NCBI RefSeq assembly: GCF_042653205.1
Contig: NZ_JBHSHY010000005.1
Location: 129,586 to 193,585, forward strand
Origin: Paenibacillus_Z sp042653205
GTDB lineage: Bacteria > Bacillota > Bacilli > Paenibacillales > Paenibacillaceae
Direction of reading: 5' to 3'
Length of the DNA stretch: 64,000 nt
Shown here: piece after piece, positions 46,370-53,688 of the stretch
How the letters are laid out: each line of letters begins with the position of its first letter
Numbering within the stretch: position 1 is the stretch's first letter
Program-made: the position numbers and the translations under genes
Notes under the pieces: generated by a model
Told to the model about the DNA's origin: nothing
Seen by the model: the letters and a program-made list of their open reading frames with translations, nothing else
The model's database searches: none

Positions 46370-46416
46370 GTCAGATGGCGGCGCGTATGCGGCTGGCACG
46401 GCAGAAGGGCGAAAGG

Positions 46417-46445
46417 TTGGTCCGGCCGCGGCTTTAAGGTACAAT
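46417..46445 (+). promoter_or_regulatory. Promoter of the RsuA-type gene
   Basis: TTGGTC (46417-46422), 17-bp spacer, TACAAT (46440-46445). The mRNA would start near 46452, which excludes the upstream GTG at 46444 as a start codon. Confidence 0.55.
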
Positions 46446-46467
46446 GGTGGAGGGAGTTGAACGACGG

Positions 46468-47229
46468 ATGGCGAAAAGGATGCGGCTGGACAAGCTGCTG
46501 GCGAATATGGGCTTCGGCACGCGCAGCGAAGTGAAGCGCGCGGTGAAGCAGGGCCGCGTGACGGTGAACGGCGCGGTGGTGAAGGACTTCGGCATGACGC
46601 TCGATCCGGAGTCGTCGGACGTTCGGTTCGACGGTGAGGCGGTCGTGTACCGCGAGACGATCTACGTCATGCTGAATAAGCCGCAGGGCGTCGTCTCGGC
46701 GACGGAGGACGCGCGGGACCGCACGGTGATCGATCTGCTCGATCCTGAGGACCGGATCCTGCAGCCGTTCCCGGTCGGACGGCTCGACAAGGACACGGAA
46801 GGACTGCTGCTGCTCACGAACGACGGCAAGCTCGCGCACGAGCTGTTGTCGCCGCGCAAGCATGTCCCGAAGACGTATGAGGCGCTCGTGCGCGGCGACG
46901 TGGACGCCGAGGATCAAGCGGCGTTTAAGCAAGGCGTGACGCTCGAGGACGGCTACGAGACGATGCCCGCCGAATTGACGATCGGAGACAAGGAAGCGCG
47001 GCCGGAGGGGATCCACAGCCGGATCCTGCTCACGATCCGCGAAGGCAAGTTTCATCAAGTGAAACGGATGTTCGAGGCGGTCGGCAAGCAGGTCGTCTAC
47101 TTGAAGCGGGTATCCATGGGACCGCTTCGGCTGGACGAGACGCTGAAGCTCGGCGAATACCGCCCGCTTACGGAGGCGGAGCTGGACGCGCTGCTGACTG
47201 TCCAAACCGGAGCCGGACGCAACGCGTGA
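46468..47229 (+). CDS. 16S rRNA pseudouridine synthase, RsuA/RluB/RluE family
   Basis: 253 residues from ATG 46468 (MAKRMRLDKLLANMGFGTRS), with GGAGGGAG upstream. An S4 RNA-binding domain (about 5-60) is followed by the RsuA catalytic domain: FPVGRLDKDTEGLLLLTNDG near 105 contains the catalytic Asp in GRLD. The C-terminal FHQVKRMFEAVGKQVVYLKR near 192 is the family motif. Its short size resembles RsuA (one U in 16S rRNA) more than RluB; B. subtilis YtzG is a likely equivalent. Confidence 0.9.
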   Translation: MAKRMRLDKLLANMGFGTRSEVKRAVKQGRVTVNGAVVKDFGMTLDPESSDVRFDGEAVVYRETIYVMLNKPQGVVSATEDARDRTVIDLLDPEDRILQPFPVGRLDKDTEGLLLLTNDGKLAHELLSPRKHVPKTYEALVRGDVDAEDQAAFKQGVTLEDGYETMPAELTIGDKEARPEGIHSRILLTIREGKFHQVKRMFEAVGKQVVYLKRVSMGPLRLDETLKLGEYRPLTEAELDALLTVQTGAGRNA

Positions 47230-47282
47230 CAGGCCATTAGAGAGACAAGAGATCAACCAGGAGACGGGAGAGACCTACTGCC

Positions 47283-48083
47283 ATGGGGAACATCAACTAT
47301 GATTTGATCGCGCTCGACATCGACGGAACGCTGCTCAACGACAGCCACATTCTGACCCCGGCCGTTCGGGACGCCGTGCGCGAAGCGCATCGGCGCGGGG
47401 CGGAAATCGTGCTCTGCACGGGAAGAGGGCCGGTGAACGCGCTGCCCGTCCTGGAGGAATTGGGCCTCGCCGGCACAATGATTACGCATAACGGCGCCGC
47501 CACGGTCGACTCGGCCAGCCGCCGCGTGCTGCACCAGTACAGCATCGATCCCGCGGAGGTGGCGCGTTTCCGGGACTACTGCCTGCAGAAAGAGCTGCAT
47601 TTCGACCTGAACACGCCGTTCGAGATGTGGATCGAGGGATTGACGCCGGACGCGGAGAAGATGTACGGCCTATACGGCGCCCGTCCCGTCCTGCGCGATC
47701 CGAACGCGCCGCTGCCGGAAGGGCTTGTGAAGTTCACGCTATTCGGGGCCATTGCGCAGCTGGACGCCGTCGAGGCGGAATGGAGTACTTGGACGCACGG
47801 GCTGCAGCATATTCGCAGCGGCGATTATTTTATCGACGTGCAGCATAAGGATGCGAGCAAGGGCCACGCCTTGCGGCAGCTGGCGAACCTGAGAGGGATC
47901 GACCGGGACCGCGTCATGGCGATCGGCAACTATTTCAACGACGTGGGCATGCTGACGTTCGCGGGCATGGGCGTGGCGGTCGCCAACTCGCCCGAAGCGG
48001 TGAAGGAGGCGGCGAACGCGCTGACCCGGTCGAACGAAGAAGACGGCGTCGCGCATGCCCTGCGCGAGTTCGCGCTGGCTTAA
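47283..48083 (+). CDS. Cof-type HAD-superfamily phosphatase
   Basis: 266 residues. HAD class IIB sugar-phosphatase type: motif I LIALDIDGTLLND near residue 10, motif II CTGRGP near 45, a cap domain (about 85-190), motif III Lys in DASKGHALRQL near 193, and motif IV GNYFNDVGMLTFAGMGVAV near 218 (canonically GDxxND, here GNYFND). Members dephosphorylate sugar phosphates, pyridoxal phosphate or FMN; the substrate cannot be told. It follows the pseudouridine synthase after 53 bp. Confidence 0.9.
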   Translation: MGNINYDLIALDIDGTLLNDSHILTPAVRDAVREAHRRGAEIVLCTGRGPVNALPVLEELGLAGTMITHNGAATVDSASRRVLHQYSIDPAEVARFRDYCLQKELHFDLNTPFEMWIEGLTPDAEKMYGLYGARPVLRDPNAPLPEGLVKFTLFGAIAQLDAVEAEWSTWTHGLQHIRSGDYFIDVQHKDASKGHALRQLANLRGIDRDRVMAIGNYFNDVGMLTFAGMGVAVANSPEAVKEAANALTRSNEEDGVAHALREFALA

Positions 48084-48165
48084 CGTTTGCGAAAAGCGCG
48101 TCCTGGGAGCATCCGAATGCGCGCGCCCGGAGCCGCGGACCGCAAGCCGGACCGCGGCAAGATGA

Positions 48166-48197
48166 AAAACCGTCGAAGGAAAACCCTCGACGGTTTT
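48166..48197. terminator. Bidirectional terminator between Cof hydrolase and yjcZ-like gene
   Basis: AAAACCGTCGA, loop AGGAAAACCC, TCGACGGTTTT. Confidence 0.85.
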
Positions 48198-48225
48198 ATC
48201 ATTATCGGCTAGTAGAGCGTGTAGG

Positions 48226-48321
48226 TTAGATCAAAACTCCGCGGGATACGATGACCAGCAGAATGAACAGTACCAGAATCACGCCAACGAAACTTCCTCC
48301 GAATCCCAATGCACCGGACAT
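48226..48321 (-). CDS. yjcZ: YjcZ-family sporulation small membrane peptide (31 aa)
   Basis: 31 residues: a Gly-rich start (MSGALGFGGSFVG) followed by one hydrophobic helix (VILVLFILLVIVSRGVLI), the hallmark of the YjcZ/YczO sporulation protein family. GGGAGGC precedes the ATG at 48321. It is too short for most gene finders. Expression during sporulation is inferred from the family and from a CATANNNTA-type -10 element on the same strand (48398-48406). The rest of 48322-48648 shows nothing I can support. Confidence 0.75.
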   Translation of the reverse strand: MSGALGFGGSFVGVILVLFILLVIVSRGVLI

Positions 48322-48397
48322 GCGAATGCCTCCCTTGAAAGGTATTTCCGGCGCCGGCATCATGTTTGTCGTGTAGTTCTCGGCACCCGGTATACTG

Positions 48398-48406
48398 TAT
48401 TATATG
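48398..48406 (-). promoter_or_regulatory. Candidate sporulation-type -10 element of yjcZ-like gene
   Basis: On the minus strand CATATAATA fits the CATANNNTA -10 used by sigma-K/sigma-E. It also contains a sigma-A TATAAT. No convincing -35 was found. Confidence 0.25.
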
Positions 48407-48648
48407 AAAATCGGTAGACGCGGATTGGACATCTGCCCGATTCCCCGAGATTTGGGCATTCGCTCCCGGCGAAACGTCCGGGAAATGGGATGGACGTACG
48501 CGAGGCAAGTACGGGGGATATCCGGCCCATCCGCGCATGACCGCGTCTGACTGCGAAGCGGCGGCTCTGCGAACCCTTGCGCTTCCTTCGTCAAGCCGCC
48601 GCAGGGACGGGGAAGCAATGAACCAAGTCACGAACGGAGGCACGAATC

Positions 48649-49233
48649 ATGCTGCCAATCCATGAATTGCACCGCCTCAAGCTGCGGACGAAGCGGCTGG
48701 TCCTGCAGGTCATCGACGAGTCGTACGCCGAGCGGGTGCTCGCGTTCGTGCTGCGGAACCGTGAAGCGCTGGCCGAATGGGAGCCCGGCCGCGACGAGAC
48801 GTATTACACGCTGGAGACGCAGCGGCAGCTGATCCGACAGGAACGCCAGAGCATGGACAATGGGCTCAGCGTGCGGTTTTGGCTGACGGCTGCCGCAGAT
48901 CCGGACGGCGACATCATCGGCACGGCGTCGCTATCCAATATCGTGCGCGGGGCGTTCCAGTCCTGCCATCTCGGCTACCGGATGGATGTGCTGCATCGCA
49001 ACAAAGGCTACATGACCGAGGCTCTCGCGCATGTCGTGGCATTCGCGTTCGAGCGGCTCAACCTGCACCGGGTCGAGGCCAACGTTATGCCCCGGAACGC
49101 GCCTTCCTTGAAGGTGGTCGAGCGGCTCGGCTTCCGCAGCGAAGGCGTGGCGAGCCAATATCTGCGCATCCGCGGCGTGTGGGAGGATCACGTCCACATG
49201 GTGCTGCTGAATCCGTCCTGGTCGGAACGATAG
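48649..49233 (+). CDS. GNAT acetyltransferase, RimJ/RimL type
   Basis: 194 residues with ribosome site CGGAGGCACG. GNAT_3 pattern: LKLRTKRLVLQVIDESYAER at the start, central beta-bulge region LGYRMDVLHRNKGYMTEALA near 108 (acetyl-CoA loop), and ANVMPRNAPSLKVVERLGFR near 143. RimJ/RimL/YdaF-type enzymes N-acetylate ribosomal proteins or small molecules; the substrate is unknown. First of three separate GNAT genes within 2.4 kb. Confidence 0.85.
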   Translation: MLPIHELHRLKLRTKRLVLQVIDESYAERVLAFVLRNREALAEWEPGRDETYYTLETQRQLIRQERQSMDNGLSVRFWLTAAADPDGDIIGTASLSNIVRGAFQSCHLGYRMDVLHRNKGYMTEALAHVVAFAFERLNLHRVEANVMPRNAPSLKVVERLGFRSEGVASQYLRIRGVWEDHVHMVLLNPSWSER

Positions 49234-49389
49234 CCGTCGCCTCGAGGATCATTAACCTTTTCTCAGGCATTTATGCGCGTTCGGGTTTCATGGTAAGATA
49301 GAAGGCGTACACTAGAAGGTGGAAAGTCAACGTTCGTTAGCTTAGAAGACGTATCCCGGATTCGGCCTGCGAAAGGAAGCGCGCAACCC

Positions 49390-49887
49390 ATGGAACTTTC
49401 CTTCAGACGCGCATCGCGCGAGCTGATTGCGGCGGAGCTGGCGGTGTTGAACGCCAATCCTTTTTTCAACCGCCTGTCCAAGGATAAGGAGCGGCTGACG
49501 GCCGCCGACGTCGAAGCGGAGCAGCGGGATGCCGAAGCCGCCGGCGCGGAGCGGTACGTCCTCTTCGCGGACGCGGAGCCCGTCGGCATCCTTGAATTTC
49601 TAATGATTAATCCGAACGATGCCCGCACGTGGATCGGACTGCTCGTCATCCGGTCGCAGAGCCACGGCCAAGGATTGGGCAAACAGGCGCTCGCCTGGTT
49701 CGACGCTCTGATGCGCGAGCGCGGCGTAGCCGTGCATAGGCTCGGCGTGCTGGCGGGCAATGCACCCGCGCACGCGTTTTGGCGCAGTCAAGGCGCCTCG
49801 GAAGTCAAACCCGCCGTTCTGCCCGACGGCAAGCCGATCGTCATCTACGAGCGTTTTGTCCGGGGCGGGGACGACTGCATTTCATAA
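49390..49887 (+). CDS. GNAT acetyltransferase
   Basis: 165 residues. One GNAT domain with acetyl-CoA loop IRSQSHGQGLGKQAL near 97 (Q-x-x-G-x-G) and GVLAGNAPAHAFWRSQGASE near 118. The ribosome site GAAAGGAAG lies 10 bases before the ATG. Substrate unknown. It shares the strand with the lipoprotein gene 18 bp downstream and may be co-transcribed with it. Confidence 0.85.
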   Translation: MELSFRRASRELIAAELAVLNANPFFNRLSKDKERLTAADVEAEQRDAEAAGAERYVLFADAEPVGILEFLMINPNDARTWIGLLVIRSQSHGQGLGKQALAWFDALMRERGVAVHRLGVLAGNAPAHAFWRSQGASEVKPAVLPDGKPIVIYERFVRGGDDCIS

Positions 49888-49905
49888 AGACGGGAGATTA
49901 GGCGA

Positions 49906-50385
49906 ATGTACAGAATAGCGATGCTCGGCGTGCTGCTATGTCTGGCCGTGCTGTTGAACGCCTGTTCGGCGAGCGAGGATGCACCACCGCAGGATCCCGT
50001 CGCCGGCGAACAGATTGATTATAGAGATTCTACAGGCGCGACCGACGTCATGAACGCCTACGAAGAATCGATGGTCGAAGCGATCAACAAGAACCGCTTC
50101 TCGCTGGTGGCAGGCCTGCTCGACCCGGAAGGGCCGCTGTACAAGGAGCAGGAAAACCTCGTCCGCCATCTGAGCGGTCTGAATATCAAGGAGAAGCTAA
50201 TCAACTTTCAGATCATGAACATCCAGAAGATCAACGGTCAATACAAGTTCTACATTGTCGAGAAAATCGGCATTTATTACCCCGAAGGCAAATCGACGGT
50301 TAACGAATACCAGTGGATCTACACCGTCACGCAGCATCCCGCCACGAGCGCGTTCAAGGTTTTCAGCATCGAGCGTTGGGAATAG
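49906..50385 (+). CDS. Lipoprotein with TcaA/YvbJ-like C-terminal fold
   Basis: 159 residues. A lipoprotein signal peptide (MLGVLLCLAVLLNAC) has lipobox LNAC, with Cys at residue 20, so it should be anchored outside the cytoplasmic membrane. The mature part is an alpha+beta domain of NTF2-like appearance (MNAYEESMVEAINKNRFSLV; FYIVEKIGIYYPEGKSTVNE). It resembles the C-terminal domain found in TcaA/YvbJ-type proteins; the similarity is by eye and the function unknown. A strong terminator follows at 50420. Confidence 0.75.
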   Translation: MYRIAMLGVLLCLAVLLNACSASEDAPPQDPVAGEQIDYRDSTGATDVMNAYEESMVEAINKNRFSLVAGLLDPEGPLYKEQENLVRHLSGLNIKEKLINFQIMNIQKINGQYKFYIVEKIGIYYPEGKSTVNEYQWIYTVTQHPATSAFKVFSIERWE

Positions 50386-50419
50386 CCGCGCGGGCGCGCG
50401 TTCAATCCGAACCAAGCGA

Positions 50420-50461
50420 CGGGCAGGCGGAGCCGCTAGAAGGGCGCCGTCTGCCCGTTTT
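50420..50461 (+). terminator. Rho-independent terminator after the lipoprotein gene
   Basis: CGGGCAGGCGG pairs with CCGTCTGCCCG (one G-U), followed by TTTT. Confidence 0.85.
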
Positions 50462-50490
50462 GCCAACCCTATGAATCAAGAGGTGCAGCC

Positions 50491-50991
50491 ATGTCGAACA
50501 GAACGGCGTTCGTGCCGTACGAAGAACGGTATTTGGAGCAGGTACGCGGAACGTATAATCATTTTGTGATCCATACCACCGTATCGTTCGATTTACATCC
50601 TTACACCCCGGAACAAATGAGAGCCTTGATCGAACCGCTCGCCGACATTTACCGATCGTATGTCGTCCTCTACGATGGCGAATACGCGGGCTACATCATG
50701 CTGACGCAGCACAAGAAGCGTCCCGCGTTCAACGTCACCGGGGAAATGACGATCTATCTCGAACCGGCGTTCACCGGCAAGGGGATCGGCCGGGAAGCGA
50801 TGTTGTTCCTTGAAGACACGGCGCGGGAGCTCGGCTTCCATTCGCTCATCGCGACCATCTGCACGGAGAACGAGAGCAGCGTCGCGCTCTTCACGAAGCT
50901 TGGCTACAAGCAGGTGTCGCATTATGTGGAAATCGCCTATAAATTCGGCCGCTGGCTGGATTTGGTGTGCCTGCAGAAGATATTGAACTGA
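50491..50991 (+). CDS. GNAT acetyltransferase, phosphinothricin/methionine-sulfoximine type
   Basis: 166 residues; AGAGGTG precedes the ATG. The N-terminus TYNHFVIHTTVSFDLHPYTP near 20 has the IYNxxVxxTxxxF pattern of phosphinothricin acetyltransferase-like enzymes. The acetyl-CoA loop is EPAFTGKGIGREAMLFLED near 90, with ATICTENESSVALFTKLGYK near 120. Likely substrates are glutamine-synthetase inhibitors or similar amino-acid analogues, inferred from the family only. It is flanked by a terminator upstream and by a 215-bp gap downstream that shows no gene I can support. Confidence 0.8.
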   Translation: MSNRTAFVPYEERYLEQVRGTYNHFVIHTTVSFDLHPYTPEQMRALIEPLADIYRSYVVLYDGEYAGYIMLTQHKKRPAFNVTGEMTIYLEPAFTGKGIGREAMLFLEDTARELGFHSLIATICTENESSVALFTKLGYKQVSHYVEIAYKFGRWLDLVCLQKILN

Positions 50992-51206
50992 TTCCTAGCA
51001 TTCATTTGCAAGAAACGCGCTGCGGTAATAGCATGAAACGGCTGCGTGCGGAATAGCCATAGTTGGAAGAGGGACGGGCGTGTTCGACGCGACGCGCGGC
51101 GCATGCAGGTGCTTGCGAGTTCGGGACGCGGCGGGTCTCTTGGAAGCGATCTATCACGCGCGCCTGATTCAGAGGCCGCCAAGGATCGGAGGGGCTGACG
51201 GGAAAC

Positions 51207-51626
51207 ATGAAAAAGGCGATCGCGCTTATTACGGCGGCATACGCCCTGCTGCTCTTCTATTGGATGTTCATCGGCTTCGGACGGACGAATCCGCAGCTGC
51301 CCGGTTATCATTACAACGTCATGCCGCTTCATACGATCCGGCTCTATTTCGTCCATGCGGACAGCTTCCGGCCGGCCTATTGGGCCGTGAACATCATCGG
51401 CAACGTCGCGGTGTTCGCGCCGTTCGGCCTGTCGATCCCGTATTTGTTCCGGATGCGGCTGTTCTCGTTCACGGCGTTCTTCGTCTGCGTGCTGTTCCTG
51501 CTCGAGACGTTCCAGCTGCTGCTGCAGCGCGGCAGCTTCGACATCGACGATATTTTACTGAATACGCTGGGCGCGCTGCTCGGGTACGCGACGCTGCGGT
51601 TCATTCGGAAGCGGGTGTCCGCATGA
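51207..51626 (+). CDS. VanZ-like family membrane protein
   Basis: 139 residues, four transmembrane helices. VanZ features: an N-terminal helix (ALITAAYALLLFYWMFIGF), the NVMPLHTIR-type motif near 33, NIIGNVAVFAPFGLSIPYL near 63, and ETFQLLLQRGSFDIDDILLN near 98, then LGALLGY. The family is named after the teicoplanin-resistance gene vanZ, but most members have no proven role. Its stop codon overlaps the start of the broken HAD gene (ATGA). Confidence 0.88.
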   Translation: MKKAIALITAAYALLLFYWMFIGFGRTNPQLPGYHYNVMPLHTIRLYFVHADSFRPAYWAVNIIGNVAVFAPFGLSIPYLFRMRLFSFTAFFVCVLFLLETFQLLLQRGSFDIDDILLNTLGALLGYATLRFIRKRVSA

Positions 51627-52130
51627 AGGCTTACAAGGCGATCTTATTCGACCTAGACAACACGCTGCTATGATGCCAGCGAACGGGAATCCATGCGGCG
51701 CGCGATTCGCCGTTTCGGACTGCCGGATCGGGAAGGGTTTCGGTGGGAGGCGTTCTGGGCGGCGTTCGCTCCGATCAATTGGACGTATTGGAGCGAACGA
51801 ATGAGGCGGAACCTCCATATCTCGCAGGTACTGGAATATTCGTTCCGCGATACGCTGCTGCAGCTCGGGTACGACGGCGTGCCGGCCGCGAAGCCGGACA
51901 GGCTGATTTTCGACCAGGCCGTGGCCTCGCTTGGCGTCCCGCAGGCGGATATTCTGTTCGTGGGCGACAATCTGAAGGATGATTACGAAGGCGCTCGCGC
52001 GGCGGGCATCGACTTCTGTTATTACAATCCCGGCCGCAAGCCGGCGGACGGCGACAGTACGCCCGATTATACGATTCACGCGCTCTTCGAGCTGGAAGCG
52101 ATCATATCAAGGGAAGAGGAACAGCGATGA
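51623..52130 (+). pseudogene. HAD-superfamily hydrolase, frameshifted and internally deleted
   Basis: ATG 51623 gives MKAYKAILFDLDNTLL (motif I intact) and then TGA at 51671-51673. Homology resumes one base out of phase from GAT at 51672 (DASERESMRRAIRRFGLPDR) and runs to 52130. After the cap start (...DTLLQLGYDG) the sequence jumps directly to AAKPDRLIFDQAVASLGV and motif IV ILFVGDNLKDDYEGARAAG. About 70-80 residues, including motif II (the Thr/Ser strand), are missing compared with YjjG/HAD-IA proteins. Two independent lesions make this a decaying gene rather than a sequencing slip. Ends in ATGA with the HIS6 gene. Confidence 0.8.
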
Positions 52131-52882
52131 AATTCAGGCCTTGCATTGACCTGCACAACGGCAAAGTCAAACAAATCGTGGGCGAAACGCTCGGCGACAG
52201 CGATAAGCAGGTAGTGGAAAACTTCGTCTCCGCGCACGATTCGGCTTATTACGCCGAGATGTTCCAAAGAGACGGGCTGACGGGCGGGCATGTCATCATG
52301 CTTGGTCCCGGCAATGAAGAAGCCGCGCTGGCGGCGCTTCGGGCATACCCGGGCGGGCTGCAGATCGGCGGCGGCATCCGCGCGGACAACGCGGCGCGGT
52401 ATCTCGAGGCGGGCGCGTCGCACGTCATCGTTACCTCGTATATCTTCCGCGACGGCGAGCTCGACATGGACAACCTGCGGCGCATCGTCTCCGAGGTCGG
52501 CAAGGAGCGGCTCGTCATCGACCTCAGCTGCAAGCAGCAAGACGGCGAATGGCGCGTGGTGACGAACCAATGGAAGACGTTCAGCAGCTTCGTCGTGAAC
52601 CGGGAACATTTGCGCGAGCTGGAGGCGTACTGCGACGAATACCTCGTGCACGCCGTCGACGTGGAGGGCAAGCGGACCGGGATTCTCGGCAGCCTCGTCG
52701 AGCAGCTGGCGGATGGCGTCACGATCCCGGCGACGTATGCGGGCGGTGCCCGCTCTTTCGCGGATTTGGAGCAGTTCCGCGTGCTGTCCCGGGGCAAGCT
52801 GGACATCACGGTCGGCAGTGCGCTCGATATTTTCGGCGGGGAGCTTCCGTACGCCGGCGTTGTCGAATACTGCGGCCGATAG
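52127..52882 (+). CDS. HisA-type isomerase, eukaryotic HIS6 form
   Basis: 251 residues. A TIM-barrel phosphoribosylformimino-5-aminoimidazole carboxamide ribotide isomerase (histidine step 4). It starts KFRPCIDLHNGKVKQIVGET (eukaryote-type RPCIDxHxGxVKQIVG), with GGLQIGGGIRADNAARYLEA near 79. It carries the HIS6-specific insertion DLSCKQQDGEWRVVTNQWKT near 137 and ends with IPATYAGGARSFADLEQFRV near 205. Bacterial HisA proteins lack the insertion and start differently (MxxIPAIDLxxGxxVRL). No other his genes are nearby, so it may be an alternative or added HisA, or may have changed function. It is coupled by ATGA to the HAD pseudogene and followed by a terminator. Confidence 0.85.
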   Translation: MKFRPCIDLHNGKVKQIVGETLGDSDKQVVENFVSAHDSAYYAEMFQRDGLTGGHVIMLGPGNEEAALAALRAYPGGLQIGGGIRADNAARYLEAGASHVIVTSYIFRDGELDMDNLRRIVSEVGKERLVIDLSCKQQDGEWRVVTNQWKTFSSFVVNREHLRELEAYCDEYLVHAVDVEGKRTGILGSLVEQLADGVTIPATYAGGARSFADLEQFRVLSRGKLDITVGSALDIFGGELPYAGVVEYCGR

Positions 52883-52908
52883 AGAAGACTCAGACCGGAT
52901 CGGAATCG

Positions 52909-52940
52909 CCGGCCGCGCGGATCGCACGGCTGGTTTTTTT
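52909..52940 (+). terminator. Rho-independent terminator after HIS6-type gene
   Basis: CCGGCCG, loop CGCGGATCGCA, CGGCTGG (one G-U), then seven T. Confidence 0.8.
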
Positions 52941-53009
52941 GGGTGCTTCCTCTTGTCCGAACTGTGCGAACGGAGGAATAATCTTCCAAATTAGGAGGAG
53001 GGGATACCG

Positions 53010-53567
53010 ATGAAGTTCGTGCTCGTCTTCGGCCCGCAGGCTGTCGGTAAAATGACGGTCGGCCAAGAGCTCGAGAAGATCACCGGCTTAAAGCTGTTTC
53101 ATAATCATATGGCGATCGAGCTCGTCTATCCGTATTTCGGCTTCAGCGCGGAAGCTTGGCGGCTGACGAACCTGATTCGGATGGAAATCTTCCAAGCCGC
53201 GGCGATCAGCGGCATGGAGGGCATGATCTTCACGTACGTCTGGGCGTTCAACGAGCAGGAGGATTGGGACTACGTGGAAATGATTTGCCGCATCGTTGAA
53301 GAAGCCGGCGGCGAGATGTTCTTCGTCGAGCTTGAAGCGGCGCTCGCGTCGAGGCTGGCGCGCAATCGAACGCCGAACCGATTGGCACACAAACCGACGA
53401 AGCGGGACGTCGCGAAGTCGGAGCAGGAATTGCTCAGGAGCTTGGACTTGTATCGGCTTAACTCGAATCCCGGCGAAATTGTGCGCCCGAATTATTTGCG
53501 CATCGACAATACCGGGCTTAGTCCTGAGGAGACCGCGTTTGCCATACGGTCCCATTTCGGCCTGTAG
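53010..53567 (+). CDS. P-loop kinase-like protein
   Basis: 185 residues with strong ribosome site GGAGGAGGGG. A Walker A loop is at the N-terminus (FGPQAVGKMTVGQELEK near 8), followed by a nucleoside/shikimate kinase-like arrangement. A lid-type Arg cluster lies near 115-125 (ASRLARNRTPNRLAHKP), and IDNTGLSPEE at the C-terminus resembles the adenine-side loop of small kinases. No specific substrate motif is recognised. The family is probably AAA_18/zeta-like small ATPases. Single gene between a terminator and the fdhA promoter region. Confidence 0.7.
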   Translation: MKFVLVFGPQAVGKMTVGQELEKITGLKLFHNHMAIELVYPYFGFSAEAWRLTNLIRMEIFQAAAISGMEGMIFTYVWAFNEQEDWDYVEMICRIVEEAGGEMFFVELEAALASRLARNRTPNRLAHKPTKRDVAKSEQELLRSLDLYRLNSNPGEIVRPNYLRIDNTGLSPEETAFAIRSHFGL

Positions 53568-53595
53568 CACGCCGGCGCTTGGCGTATCCGGCCCA

Positions 53596-53670
53596 AATCA
53601 TGGATAGCATTTCGTTCTGCAAGCGATTACAATGAAGAGGTGATTGCTCGTCTTCATTTAATCCATGATT
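53596..53670 (+). promoter_or_regulatory. Nested inverted repeats around the fdhA promoter
   Basis: Outer pair: AATCATGGAT (53596-53605) and ATCCATGATT (53661-53670), perfect 10 bp. Inner pair: AATGAAGA (53631-53638) and TCTTCATT (53651-53658), perfect 8 bp. The only good -10 box, TACAAT (53628-53633), overlaps the inner left arm; the -35 (TAGCAT at 17 bp) is poor. The right outer arm ends just before the AAGGGAG ribosome site. Confidence 0.55.
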
Positions 53671-53688
53671 AAGGGAGTGGCTGATCCA

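Noticed and set aside
48406..48549. 48-codon plus-strand ORF starting ATGAAAATCGG
   Set aside because: No ribosome site, Arg-rich composition, and it overlaps the probable promoter of the yjcZ-like gene.
51080..51206. Coding sequence upstream of the VanZ gene
   Set aside because: The open frame continues out of frame through vanZ, is Arg/Ala-rich and has no family resemblance; the GTG start has only a moderate GGAAGAGGGACG upstream.
51623..51700. Programmed ribosomal frameshift in the HAD gene
   Set aside because: There is no slippery heptamer or downstream pseudoknot, and a second lesion (internal deletion including motif II) makes a functional product unlikely.
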